Positions 7,875 to 15,854 of a stretch of DNA of 62,211 nucleotides are shown here, piece after piece. Location of the stretch: positions 1-62,211 of the forward strand of contig DAOTVO010000023.1 in the NCBI GenBank assembly GCA_034436335.1. Direction: 5' to 3'. Source of the DNA: UBA877 sp034436335 (lineage in GTDB: Bacteria > Chloroflexota > Anaerolineae > Anaerolineales > Villigracilaceae). Made by a program: the position numbers and the translations under genes. Positions within the stretch are counted from its first letter, which is position 1, and every line of letters starts with the position of its first letter. Under the pieces are notes generated by a model, which worked only from the letters and a program-made list of their open reading frames with translations, was not told the DNA's origin and ran no database searches.

Positions 7875-10097
7875 ATGAAAACCGAAACCCCTCTTACCCT
7901 TGATGAACTCCTGGCAATGTTGCCGGACTCATACAGCCTCGCGGAGCGCGAGATGATTCAGCGCGCCTACCGCGAGGCAGAGAAGGCGCACGCCGATCAA
8001 AAACGCGTTTCCGGCGAGCCTTACATCAATCATTGTCTGGCTGTGGCGGGCATCCTGGCGCAATATTCCATGCCTGCCGAGGTCGTAGCGGCCGGTTTGC
8101 TGCACGACACCATCGAAGATACCAGCATCACGGTGGACTTTCTGCGGCAGGAATTTGGCGAGACGGTAACCAGTCTGGTGCAAGGGGTGACCAAATTAAC
8201 CCAATTGCCGCGCGTCTCACGCGGCGAACGACCGGAGGAAGCCTCTGCTTCCCCAGACAGCAGTCGGCCGTTGGATGAGGAGGCAGAAATACGCAACCGC
8301 AAGCGTCAGTTGGCCATCGAGACCTTGCGCAAGACCTTCCTGGCGATGGACAGCGACGTGCGCGTCGTCATCATCAAACTGGCAGACCGGCTGCATAATA
8401 TGCGCACGCTGGAAGCCTTTCCGCCGGAGAAACGCCGCCGCATCGCCCAGGAAACGCTGGATATTTTTGCGCCGCTCGCCAACCGGCTTGGAATCTGGCA
8501 AATCAAGTGGGAATTGGAAGACCTTGGCTTCCGCTACACCAATCCGGAGAAGTACAAAGAAATTGCCTCTTTGCTCAATGAACAGCGCGAAGCGCGCGAG
8601 GCGGAGATTCAAAAAATCATTCAAAACATCTCTCGCCTCCTGGCCAAAGGAGGCATCAAGGCCGAAATCAGCGGGCGTCCCAAGCACATCTACTCTATCT
8701 ACAAAAAGATGGTCGAAAAGAACAAGCCATTCGAGATGGTGCGGGATGTGCGCGCCGTGCGCCTGATTGTGCCGGATGTGGCCGCCTGCTACGCCGCCCT
8801 GGGACTGGTGCATACGCACTGGCATCCCATCCCGGGCGAGTTCGACGATTACATCGCCGCTCCCAAAGATAACTTTTATCAATCCCTGCACACTGCTGTC
8901 ATTTACGATGACGGCAAGCCGGTGGAAGTGCAGATTCGTACCCCCGCCATGCACGAAAACGCCGAACTGGGTATTGCCGCCCACTGGCAATACAAGGAAG
9001 GGCGCGGGCAAGACCGCTACGCCGAGCGCATCAACTGGCTGCGCAAAATGATGGAATGGCGGCAGGATGTGAGCGACGCCCAGGAATTCGTGGACAACAT
9101 GAAGACGGACGTGTTCAAAGACCGCGTCTACGTCTTCACCCCGCGCGGCGATGTCATTGACCTGCCGGCCGGCTCGACGCCGATAGACTTCGCCTACCAC
9201 GTCCACACCTCCATCGGCGACCGCTGCCGGGGCGCCAAAGTGAACGGCAAACTGGTGCCCCTTGATTACGAACTGAAGACCGGTGAACAAGTCACCATTC
9301 TCACCGCCAAACAAGGCGGCCCCAGCCGCGACTGGCTCAACCCCAGCCTGGGGTTAGTGCGGACAGCCAGCGCCCGCAGCAAAATCCGTGCCTGGTTCAA
9401 ACGCCAGGACCGGGAACAAAACATGGCGCAGGGCAAGGCCATGCTGGAGCGCGAACTGGAGCGCCTCAACCTTCCCCCTCTGGATACCGCCAGTCTGCAG
9501 GAACTTGCCCAAAAATTTAGCCGCACCCCTGACGAACTATATGTCGCCCTCGGCTGCGGCGACCTGAACATTGGGCGCGTCTTGGGCAAAATCATCGAGA
9601 CCAAACCACCCGACGATACCCTGGTCACCGTTCCGCCTTCCTCAGAAAGCCAAGCAACCGATTCATTTGCCGTTCTGGGTCTCAAAGGCCTGCTGACCAG
9701 CACGGCGCGTTGCTGCAATCCCACTCCCGGCGACCCCATCATCGGTTACATCACCCGCGGCCGTGGAGCCACCATCCACCGCCAGGATTGTCCCAACATC
9801 CTGCGAATCCGCGATCGGGAACGTCTCGTCAAAGTCACCTGGGGAGAAAACGTCCGCACTTACCCCGTTCCCATCCGCATCAAAGCCTATGACCGTCAGG
9901 GGTTGATGAGCGACATCACCACCCTGCTCAACAACGAAAACGTCAACATCATTAAAGCCGACGTGCGCGTGAACAAAAACATCGCCGACCTGCCGCTTAC
10001 CATCGAGGTAAAAGACATTGCCCAGTTGAGCCGCATCCTGGCCCGGCTGGAAAACCTGCCCAATGTGCTGGAGGCCGTGCGCGTCAAAGGCGGGTAA
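7875..10097 (+). CDS. rel: Bifunctional (p)ppGpp synthetase/hydrolase Rel
   Basis: A 740-aa RelA/SpoT homolog controlling the stringent response. The HD hydrolase domain keeps His53, the LLHDTIED motif (His77, Asp78, Glu81, Asp82) and ADRLHNMRTL, so hydrolysis looks possible. A flexible insert rich in Glu, Ser and Arg interrupts it at about 113-140. The synthetase part shows HIYSIYKKM, DVRAVRLIV and PVEVQIRTPAMHENAELGIAAHW. TGS (DRVYVFTPRGDVIDLPAGST) and a C-terminal ACT domain follow. I chose the ATG at 7875, giving MKTETPLTLDELL, because sequence upstream overlaps the divergent ybaK-like gene. Confidence 0.93.
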   Translation: MKTETPLTLDELLAMLPDSYSLAEREMIQRAYREAEKAHADQKRVSGEPYINHCLAVAGILAQYSMPAEVVAAGLLHDTIEDTSITVDFLRQEFGETVTSLVQGVTKLTQLPRVSRGERPEEASASPDSSRPLDEEAEIRNRKRQLAIETLRKTFLAMDSDVRVVIIKLADRLHNMRTLEAFPPEKRRRIAQETLDIFAPLANRLGIWQIKWELEDLGFRYTNPEKYKEIASLLNEQREAREAEIQKIIQNISRLLAKGGIKAEISGRPKHIYSIYKKMVEKNKPFEMVRDVRAVRLIVPDVAACYAALGLVHTHWHPIPGEFDDYIAAPKDNFYQSLHTAVIYDDGKPVEVQIRTPAMHENAELGIAAHWQYKEGRGQDRYAERINWLRKMMEWRQDVSDAQEFVDNMKTDVFKDRVYVFTPRGDVIDLPAGSTPIDFAYHVHTSIGDRCRGAKVNGKLVPLDYELKTGEQVTILTAKQGGPSRDWLNPSLGLVRTASARSKIRAWFKRQDREQNMAQGKAMLERELERLNLPPLDTASLQELAQKFSRTPDELYVALGCGDLNIGRVLGKIIETKPPDDTLVTVPPSSESQATDSFAVLGLKGLLTSTARCCNPTPGDPIIGYITRGRGATIHRQDCPNILRIRDRERLVKVTWGENVRTYPVPIRIKAYDRQGLMSDITTLLNNENVNIIKADVRVNKNIADLPLTIEVKDIAQLSRILARLENLPNVLEAVRVKGG

Positions 10098-10162
10098 TAA
10101 GCAGGGCAGGATTCTCCTCCCCTCAATCCCATCCTTAAAAACAAAAAATAAGTGACAAACGC

Positions 10163-10191
10163 TTTACTGATTGCCCTCTCTAGGGTAAAAT
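10163..10191 (+). promoter_or_regulatory. Promoter candidate for the VKOR gene
   Basis: TTTACT and TAAAAT are separated by 17 bp. The -10 lies 27 nt before the VKOR start, leaving room for the GGAG ribosome-binding site seen there. Confidence 0.45.
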
Positions 10192-10218
10192 GCGTGCCTG
10201 CTGCTTTGGAGACAACCG

Positions 10219-10671
10219 ATGCCCGCAAAAAACAAGCCTGCCGACTCGTCCGACCGTTCCCTGCGTTTGGCAACCATTCTCCTTGCCGCGTTCGGAATTC
10301 TCGACTCGCTCTATCTGCTCACCTACAAATTTACAAGCAACGACAAGTTATGCCTCGGCAGCGGCGACTGCGCCACCGTCAATTACAGCCCCTACTCGGA
10401 AATTTACGGCATCCCGGTTGCCCTGCTTGGCGTTGTTGGCTATGCGGCCATCCTCGCCATACTGATACTCGAAACCCGTCTAAAACTCGCTGAAGAACAC
10501 GGCCGCCTGGCTGTCTTTGGTATATCACTGGTGGGAGTGCTTTTCTCTGCATACCTGACCTACGTCGAAGCCTTCATCCTCCACGCCTACTGTCCCTTCT
10601 GTGTCGCCTCTGCTATCGCCATCACCATTGTATTCATTCTCGCAATGATTCGTTTGATAAAAACCTTCTAG
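10219..10671 (+). CDS. Vitamin K epoxide reductase (VKOR) family membrane protein
   Basis: A 150-aa membrane protein with four to five predicted helices. It carries the loop cysteines KLCLGSGDCATVNYS and the C-x2-C active site of HAYCPFC in a later helix. Bacterial VKORs reoxidise a thioredoxin-like partner to drive disulfide formation in the cell envelope, passing electrons to quinone. No fused thioredoxin domain and no neighbouring DsbA-like gene are seen. A GGAG site precedes the ATG. The small gene that follows begins 10 nt after the stop and is probably cotranscribed. Confidence 0.88.
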   Translation: MPAKNKPADSSDRSLRLATILLAAFGILDSLYLLTYKFTSNDKLCLGSGDCATVNYSPYSEIYGIPVALLGVVGYAAILAILILETRLKLAEEHGRLAVFGISLVGVLFSAYLTYVEAFILHAYCPFCVASAIAITIVFILAMIRLIKTF

Positions 10672-10681
10672 GAGGAATCTT

Positions 10682-10906
10682 ATGCCCCGCATTCGCTGCC
10701 ATTATGTTGACTGTGTATTCGTTGACGATGGATATTGCAGCGCCGCAGCCGTCGAAATCGACCCCGATACCGGCTGCGCTACGTACGCGCCAAACGAAGA
10801 AGCCGTGCAAGACGAAGACTGGGAAGACGAACTGGAAGAATGGGAGGACGACGAAACCGAAGAAGAAGATGAAGAATGGCTGGATGAAGATGAAGAAGAC
10901 CTCTAA
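10682..10906 (+). CDS. Small Cys-containing protein with acidic tail (DUF1540-like)
   Basis: A 74-aa protein with a strong AGGAGG site before the ATG. The first 35 residues (IRCHYVDCVFVDDGYCSAAAV, then DPDTGC) place four cysteines in a pattern resembling DUF1540 metal-binding knots. The remaining half is almost entirely Asp, Glu and Trp and is probably disordered. Function is unknown. The short distance to VKOR suggests coexpression and allows a role linked to thiol or metal chemistry, but that is inference. Confidence 0.7.
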   Translation: MPRIRCHYVDCVFVDDGYCSAAAVEIDPDTGCATYAPNEEAVQDEDWEDELEEWEDDETEEEDEEWLDEDEEDL

Positions 10907-10935
10907 TCCAGTCTAAACTCTGCTCCATCCATTGC

Positions 10936-10966
10936 AGGGCGGCTCGCGAACCGCCCTTTTTCTTTT
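10936..10966 (+). terminator. Rho-independent terminator
   Basis: AGGGCGG and CCGCCCT form the stem around a TCGCGA-containing loop and are followed by TTTTTCTTTT. It ends the VKOR operon. Confidence 0.85.
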
Positions 10967-10979
10967 CCGGCGGGTCAAG

Positions 10980-10985
10980 TAGAAT
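10980..10985 (+). promoter_or_regulatory. -10 hexamer of a probable leaderless promoter
   Basis: TAGAAT ends 7 nt before the ATG at 10993. The intervening ACCTCC is not a ribosome-binding site, so the next mRNA may be leaderless. Confidence 0.35.
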
Positions 10986-10992
10986 TACCTCC

Positions 10993-12210
10993 ATGAAACG
11001 CTCTTTCTGGCTGACAGTCCTCCTCCTGCTCCTGCTCGCCGCCTGCCAGCCGCGACACGCACGCATAACCCTCCTTGATGGAGAACAAACCACCCTCCTG
11101 ACGAGCGTCGCCCGAACACCCGCCGAGGCGCTGGCCGAAGCGGGCCTCGTCCTCGGACCCGACGACCGTCTCCTGTACCTCGGCGCGTCCATGCCCCTCG
11201 ACGCGTCCCTGCCCAACGCCCCCGCCCTCACACTGACCGTTCGCCGCGCCGTCAGCCTGACCCTGCTCATTCCCGGCCGCGAACCGCAAACCCTGCACAC
11301 CTCCGCCTTCACCGTTGGCGAGGCGCTCACCGAAGCCGGTTTCGACCTCTACGCCGCCGACCGCCTCGACCCGCCCGCCGAAACCCCCCTCACCGCCGAC
11401 CTGACCGTCTCCTGGCAGCCCTCGCAGGAACTCACCGTCAGCCTGGACGGCGGACAGGTGCGCATCCGCTCCTCCGCCGAGACGGTGGGGCAGGCCTTGG
11501 CCGAAGCCGGGATTCCGCTCCTCGGGCTGGATGCCAGCATCCCGTCCGAACACGAACCGCTGCCCGCCGACGGACAAATCCGCCTCGTCCGCGTCGTCGA
11601 AAGCATTGCCCTGATCCAGAAACCCATCCCCTACGGCACGCGCGTCGAACTCTCCGCCGATCTGGAACTCGACCAGCGGGCGCTCATCCAGGGCGGCGAA
11701 CCCGGCCTGGCGATTGCCCGCCTCCGCACCCGCAGCGAGGACGGCGCGACCGTTTCGCAGGTCAGCGAAACCGAGGCCGTTGTCCGCCCGCCGATAGACG
11801 AGGTGATGGGCGTCGGCACGAAAGTCGTTATCCGCACCGCTGTGGTGGACGGCGTGACCATCGAATATTGGCGCGCCATCACCATGTACGCCACCTATTA
11901 CAAGCCCTGCATCCCCGGCACGAACATCTGCGACTCGTACACGGCTTCGGGAATGACGCTCAAAAAAGGAGTCGTGGCGGTGGTCTACCCCTGGTATCTG
12001 CTCCTGGCCGGAGAGCGGGTATTCGTCCCCGGCTATGGCGAGGCGGTTATTGCCGATAACAACGGCGCGCGCACCACCATTTACGGCACACGCTGGATTG
12101 ACCTGGGCTACGCTGAAACGGACGTTCATGACTGGGTCAACCGCTACGTGACCGTCTATTTTCTCACCCCCGTCCCGGCCAACATTGACCAGTTATACGT
12201 CCTGCCATGA
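10993..12210 (+). CDS. Lipoprotein with DUF348 repeats, G5 and 3D domains (YabE-like)
   Basis: A 405-aa exported lipoprotein. A hydrophobic signal ends in a lipobox LAAC with Cys18. Three ubiquitin-like DUF348 repeats can be traced by the recurring E-A-L-x-E-A-G pattern (AEALAEAGL, GEALTEAGF, GQALAEAGI). A G5-type segment follows around 210-290. A C-terminal 3D domain is marked by ATYYKP, TASGMTLKKG, VPGYGEAVIADNNGA and RWIDLGYA. This order matches YabE and Rpf-like cell-wall proteins, so a cell-wall lytic or stationary-phase role is likely. The usual Asp in the GxxAVDP motif is replaced (AVVYP), so the active site may differ. The gene overlaps rsmA by 4 nt. Confidence 0.85.
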   Translation: MKRSFWLTVLLLLLLAACQPRHARITLLDGEQTTLLTSVARTPAEALAEAGLVLGPDDRLLYLGASMPLDASLPNAPALTLTVRRAVSLTLLIPGREPQTLHTSAFTVGEALTEAGFDLYAADRLDPPAETPLTADLTVSWQPSQELTVSLDGGQVRIRSSAETVGQALAEAGIPLLGLDASIPSEHEPLPADGQIRLVRVVESIALIQKPIPYGTRVELSADLELDQRALIQGGEPGLAIARLRTRSEDGATVSQVSETEAVVRPPIDEVMGVGTKVVIRTAVVDGVTIEYWRAITMYATYYKPCIPGTNICDSYTASGMTLKKGVVAVVYPWYLLLAGERVFVPGYGEAVIADNNGARTTIYGTRWIDLGYAETDVHDWVNRYVTVYFLTPVPANIDQLYVLP

Positions 12211-13061
12211 ACATCCCCTCCCTCCCCCCTCTGAACATTGCCGCGCTCCTGCGGGAGTACGGACTGCGCCCCAGCAAAGGCTTGGGGCAAAACTTCCTGC
12301 TGGATAACAGCGCGCTGCAAAAGGTCGTTGCGGCGGCGGACATCGGGCCTGCGGACGCGGTGCTGGAGATTGGTCCCGGCTTGGGCAGTCTCACCCGTTA
12401 CCTGGCGCTTCTGGCGGCTTCGGTGACGGCGGTGGAACTGGACGGGCGTCTCTTCCCGGCGCTGGAGAAGATTCTGCGGCCTTATGCCAAGGTCCGCCTG
12501 GTGCAGGGCGACATCCTGAAACTCGATCCCGCCGAACTGATGGCGGCGGACGATTATCTGGTCGTTGCCAACATTCCCTACTACATCACCTCTGCGGTCA
12601 TCCGCCACCTTCTGGAAAGCGCCCGCCGCCCGCGCCGCGTGGTGCTGACCGTTCAGCAGGAGGTGGCCGCCCGCGTCTGCGCCCTGCCGGGGGAAATGAG
12701 TCTGCTGGCTTTGAGCGTGCAGGTCTATGGCCGGCCGCAAGTGAAAGCGCACATTCCGGCCGGGGCATTCTACCCTCCGCCGCAAGTGGACTCGGCAGTA
12801 TTATGCGTGGACATTTACGCCGAGCCGGTCATTCCATCCTCTCTGCTGGAGGCCTTTTTCGTCCTGGCGCGGGCGGGCTTCTCCCAAAAACGCAAAACAT
12901 TACGCAACTCGCTTTCGGCGGGTTTGCGGCTGGCTCCGGCAGAAGCCGAAACAATGCTCGCCGCGGCGGGCATCGAGCCGCAGCGGCGGGCAGAAACGCT
13001 CAGTTTAGAAGAGTGGAAAGCGTTGTGTGAGGAATATCAGGCGCTCAAAGCCAGAAACTGA
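12207..13061 (+). CDS. rsmA: 16S rRNA (adenine(1518)-N6/(1519)-N6)-dimethyltransferase
   Basis: A 284-aa SAM-dependent methyltransferase (KsgA) that dimethylates two adjacent adenines near the 3' end of 16S rRNA during 30S maturation. It shows KGLGQNFLLD, the SAM motif LEIGPGLGSLT, AVELD, the catalytic NIPYYIT and the late FSQKRKTLRNSL motif. The length is normal. Its ATG overlaps the stop of the preceding lipoprotein gene (ATGA), as in the yabE-ksgA arrangement of Firmicutes. Confidence 0.95.
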   Translation: MNIPSLPPLNIAALLREYGLRPSKGLGQNFLLDNSALQKVVAAADIGPADAVLEIGPGLGSLTRYLALLAASVTAVELDGRLFPALEKILRPYAKVRLVQGDILKLDPAELMAADDYLVVANIPYYITSAVIRHLLESARRPRRVVLTVQQEVAARVCALPGEMSLLALSVQVYGRPQVKAHIPAGAFYPPPQVDSAVLCVDIYAEPVIPSSLLEAFFVLARAGFSQKRKTLRNSLSAGLRLAPAEAETMLAAAGIEPQRRAETLSLEEWKALCEEYQALKARN

Positions 13062-13062
13062 T

Positions 13063-13803
13063 TCAGGCCGGCTTGCGGCGGCGCAGGTCGCGGTAAGCCC
13101 ACAAAACCTGCCAGACGCGGAAGGCTGCTTCAACCTGAATTCGAAAAGACATCTTCGACTTTCCCCAGCGCCGGTCGGCAAAGTAAATCGGCGTTTCGAT
13201 GATGCGGCATCCCAGCAGATGAGCGAGATAGGCCATCTCCACCATAAAGACATAGCCGCTCGATTTCACGCGTTCCAGCGGCATGGCCTGAAGGGTAGAT
13301 TTTTTCCACAGCCGGTAGCCGCCGGTCACGTCGCGGATGGGCAGTCCCAAAATGGTGCGGGCGTAGAAATTGCCAAAAGCCGAAAGCGCTTTGCGCCAGA
13401 GTGGCCAGTGAATATCGGTGCTTCCGCCGGGCACATAGCGGGAGCCCAGCACCAGGTCGCAGGTCTCGAGGCGCTGCGCCATTTCGACCAGCACGGCCGG
13501 GTCATGAGAGAAGTCGCAATCCATCTGGGCAATCGCGTCCACGTCCTCGCGCTGGAGCAACTGAGCAAATGCCTGGAGGTAGGCCGAAGATAATCCCAGT
13601 TTGCCGCGACGGTGCATCACTTCCACGCGGCCGGGATGGGCGGCGGCGAGTTCATCGGCAATCCGGCCGGTGCCGTCGGGGCTGTTATCATCCACCACCA
13701 TAACCTTGAGCGCCAAGGGAAGCGCAAATAAAGCGGAGACCAGTTTGGGCAGGTTCTCCGCTTCGTTGTAAGTGGGAACGACAAGAGTAATCCGATAAGA
13801 CAT
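13063..13803 (-). CDS. Polyprenol-phosphate mannosyltransferase-like GT2 glycosyltransferase
   Basis: A 246-aa family 2 glycosyltransferase of the dolichol/polyprenol monophosphomannose synthase type. It begins with ITLVVPTYNEAENL and has the VVDDNSPDGT and QMDCDFSHDP (DxD) nucleotide-sugar motifs, GSRYVPGG, and the RDVTGGYRLW and FADRRWGKSKM signatures of DPM1. No C-terminal membrane helices are seen. It probably charges a lipid carrier with a sugar for envelope glycosylation. It is the last gene of a four-gene minus-strand set and converges on rsmA with one base between stops. Confidence 0.9.
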   Translation of the reverse strand: MSYRITLVVPTYNEAENLPKLVSALFALPLALKVMVVDDNSPDGTGRIADELAAAHPGRVEVMHRRGKLGLSSAYLQAFAQLLQREDVDAIAQMDCDFSHDPAVLVEMAQRLETCDLVLGSRYVPGGSTDIHWPLWRKALSAFGNFYARTILGLPIRDVTGGYRLWKKSTLQAMPLERVKSSGYVFMVEMAYLAHLLGCRIIETPIYFADRRWGKSKMSFRIQVEAAFRVWQVLWAYRDLRRRKPA

Positions 13804-13805
13804 GC

Positions 13806-14660
13806 CTATTTCTTCTTGCGCAAGAGAGCAAGTTTGATATCCTCCACCGAGGTAAAAGCATTTTCGGCAGAAGACAGTGAACCAATTTTGATTTCGAGAC
13901 GATTCTTGAGCATGGAAGGCTGCTCGCGGTCTTTGATGGGGTAGAAATAATCCATGGACTGTTCTAACCGAGAGCGAACGCGTTCCTGAATGGCTGCAGC
14001 ACGTTCTGCTTTAGTAACAAGAACGAAATCGGTTACATCGAGATGGCCCAGGAAGTCATCATGCCCGCCTAGTTCGCGAACGGCATTTTGAATCATCAGA
14101 CTCACCGCCCGCAGAACATCATCGGAAGCCACAAAGCCGTACTTTTCGCGGAAGGCATCGAGGTTGACCAGCGAGATAATCATCATCACCCAGTCGACGC
14201 GGCGCAGACAGTCGTTCAAATGCTCATCCACCAGCATGCCGTCGGGCAGGCCGGTGACAGGGTTAGTCAGGGTATCCTGGCGGGAGCGCATCATGGCATT
14301 GCGCACGCGCAACCGCAGTTCCTGTACATCGAACGGTTTGGTGATGTAGTCATCGGCGCCAAGTTCTAACCCCTGGAGCCGGTCGTTGCGATCACGTTTT
14401 TCGGTCAAGAAAATGATGGGAATGTCTGCCGTGCGGCGATTGCTGCGCAATTGGCGCGCCACTTCATAGCCGTCAATATCGGGGAGGCGGATGTCGAGAA
14501 TGACCAAGTCAGGGCGCGAAGCCTGACAGGCGCGCAAACCATCCTCGCCCCAGTTGACTGTAAAGACCTCATAGCCCTGAACGCGAAAATATGCGTTCAA
14601 CATGTCAGCCACATCAAGGTCGTCCTCGACGATGAGCAGTTTTTGTTTCGCCTCGGCCAT
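13806..14660 (-). CDS. Response regulator with degenerate GGDEF-like output domain
   Basis: A 284-aa protein. Residues 1-125 form a receiver domain: KLLIVEDDLDVADML, LVILDIRLPDIDGYE with the phospho-acceptor Asp, and DYITKPFD with the conserved Lys. After a linker, NPVTGLPDGMLVDEHL and FREKYGFVASDDVLRAV match the fold of a GGDEF domain, but the signature is replaced by DVTDFVLVT. Cyclic-di-GMP synthesis is therefore unlikely and a regulatory or binding role is more plausible. No histidine kinase is adjacent. It sits 11 nt after the V4R gene, and its stop is 2 nt from the glycosyltransferase. Confidence 0.85.
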   Translation of the reverse strand: MAEAKQKLLIVEDDLDVADMLNAYFRVQGYEVFTVNWGEDGLRACQASRPDLVILDIRLPDIDGYEVARQLRSNRRTADIPIIFLTEKRDRNDRLQGLELGADDYITKPFDVQELRLRVRNAMMRSRQDTLTNPVTGLPDGMLVDEHLNDCLRRVDWVMMIISLVNLDAFREKYGFVASDDVLRAVSLMIQNAVRELGGHDDFLGHLDVTDFVLVTKAERAAAIQERVRSRLEQSMDYFYPIKDREQPSMLKNRLEIKIGSLSSAENAFTSVEDIKLALLRKKK

Positions 14661-14671
14661 AAGGGCCTGCC

Positions 14672-15307
14672 TCAGGAAATGGGTTCTTTCTGAATTACGA
14701 ACTCACAGACGGGGTCGCCCATGGCATGGCACTTGGACTCGTTGACGCGAAATTCAAGACCGCCAGAGACCCAGGTCAGCATGGCCTGCAGGAGGCCGGT
14801 AGAAATGTAACAAACCGGCTTGTCCAGCCCCTGCCGCCCCCAGCAAATCGGGCAACGGTGAATGGTCCAGATGAAAGCGTCATCGGTCTCGTCCACCGTT
14901 GTGTGCTGGTCAGTAACCTGTGAGAAAATCTTTGCCGCCGCCGGCAGCCCGATACGGATTTTTGCCTGCAAAGGCAAGACCTTGAAAGCCAGATCGCCCA
15001 CCCCGGCTAAAGCGCCGAAATTTTTCAGAGCGTCGTTGAAGGTAGCACGTCCGGCGCGCAAGGCCAGCCCGCGCCCGCCACGCGGCCCATACATTTCTTC
15101 CAGGGCCACATGAATAGCGGTGAAATCTGCAAAGTCGAACTCCCGCTCCAGATTGTCGGGCGGATAGTTATCAATCAGGTTGCTCAGGCCAGCCAGGTTG
15201 AGAATGGCATTTAACCCATTTTTGCCCATAACCTCTTCATAGGCCTCGAGAGCAATGCGGACGAATTTGTTGGCATAATAGAAGCCGCTCTTGGGAATGC
15301 TTTCCAT
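14672..15307 (-). CDS. V4R (4-vinyl reductase) domain protein
   Basis: A 211-aa protein whose second half is a V4R domain, a small-molecule-binding fold related to haem-NO-binding and TRAPP proteins. The cysteines fit: HRCPICWGRQ, KPVCYISTGLL and ESKCHAMGDPVCEFVI. The N-terminal part (YYANKFVRIALEAYEEVMG) matches the helical region usually found before V4R. In other systems V4R acts as a ligand sensor next to signalling domains. Here it lies between a roadblock protein and a response regulator, suggesting a sensory input. The ligand is unknown. Confidence 0.8.
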   Translation of the reverse strand: MESIPKSGFYYANKFVRIALEAYEEVMGKNGLNAILNLAGLSNLIDNYPPDNLEREFDFADFTAIHVALEEMYGPRGGRGLALRAGRATFNDALKNFGALAGVGDLAFKVLPLQAKIRIGLPAAAKIFSQVTDQHTTVDETDDAFIWTIHRCPICWGRQGLDKPVCYISTGLLQAMLTWVSGGLEFRVNESKCHAMGDPVCEFVIQKEPIS

Positions 15308-15320
15308 AAGTTTTCTGCCC

Positions 15321-15692
15321 TTAAATGAGTTTGCTCAGGTCTTCCGCCGCGCGGCGCATATCGAGGAAGATAAGGCCTAATTTGGCCTGCTCGCGCGCCA
15401 AGGCCGTCAGCACGGCCTCTTCGCCTACCGACATCAGGACAACATAGCCCTTTACTCCCTTGATGTAAACCTGTTCAAGGGAACCACGTCCGAGTTCGGT
15501 GGCGATTCGCTCGCCCAGCGATAGCATAGCCGCCGACATGGCCGAGACGCGGTCTTCCTCCACCCCTTGCGGAAGGGCCGAAGCAATACTCAGACCGTCC
15601 ACACTCACTACGGCAGACGCCTCGATATCTGGAGAAGAAGCCTGCAACTCGCGCAGACGGTCCACCATCAGTTGAGTACGATTCTTAGTCAA
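15321..15692 (-). CDS. Roadblock/LC7 domain protein
   Basis: A 123-aa single-domain roadblock/LC7 protein. The pattern ASAVVSVDGLSIASALPQG, followed by AAMLSLGERIATELGRG and VYIKGVKGYVVLMSVG, is typical of the MglB-like dimeric family. These proteins act as partners of small Ras-like GTPases, but no GTPase gene is present in the window. It is the first gene of the minus-strand operon with V4R, the response regulator and the glycosyltransferase. Confidence 0.85.
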   Translation of the reverse strand: MTKNRTQLMVDRLRELQASSPDIEASAVVSVDGLSIASALPQGVEEDRVSAMSAAMLSLGERIATELGRGSLEQVYIKGVKGYVVLMSVGEEAVLTALAREQAKLGLIFLDMRRAAEDLSKLI

Positions 15693-15835
15693 GCCTGCCT
15701 CCTTGTCCCAATCTCGTCTTAAATTTTTTTTGAAATGGACGGTGCAAATTTAGCACAGGGCGGACAATGTGTCAAGTTACGCGTCCCCCAAAAGGATGAG
15801 GCCGCCTTACAAATTAGTAAGAGACGAAAGCATGC

Positions 15836-15841
15836 TATAAT
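15836..15841 (+). promoter_or_regulatory. Extended -10 promoter for the L,D-transpeptidase gene
   Basis: TGCTATAAT combines a perfect -10 with an upstream TGn element, 13 nt before the chosen ATG. The mRNA would have a leader of only about 6 nt. Confidence 0.45.
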
Positions 15842-15854
15842 CTCATTCTTGTAC

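Noticed and set aside
15735..15854. Longer L,D-transpeptidase starting near 15735
   Set aside because: The later ATG yields a clear signal peptide and follows a TGCTATAAT promoter.
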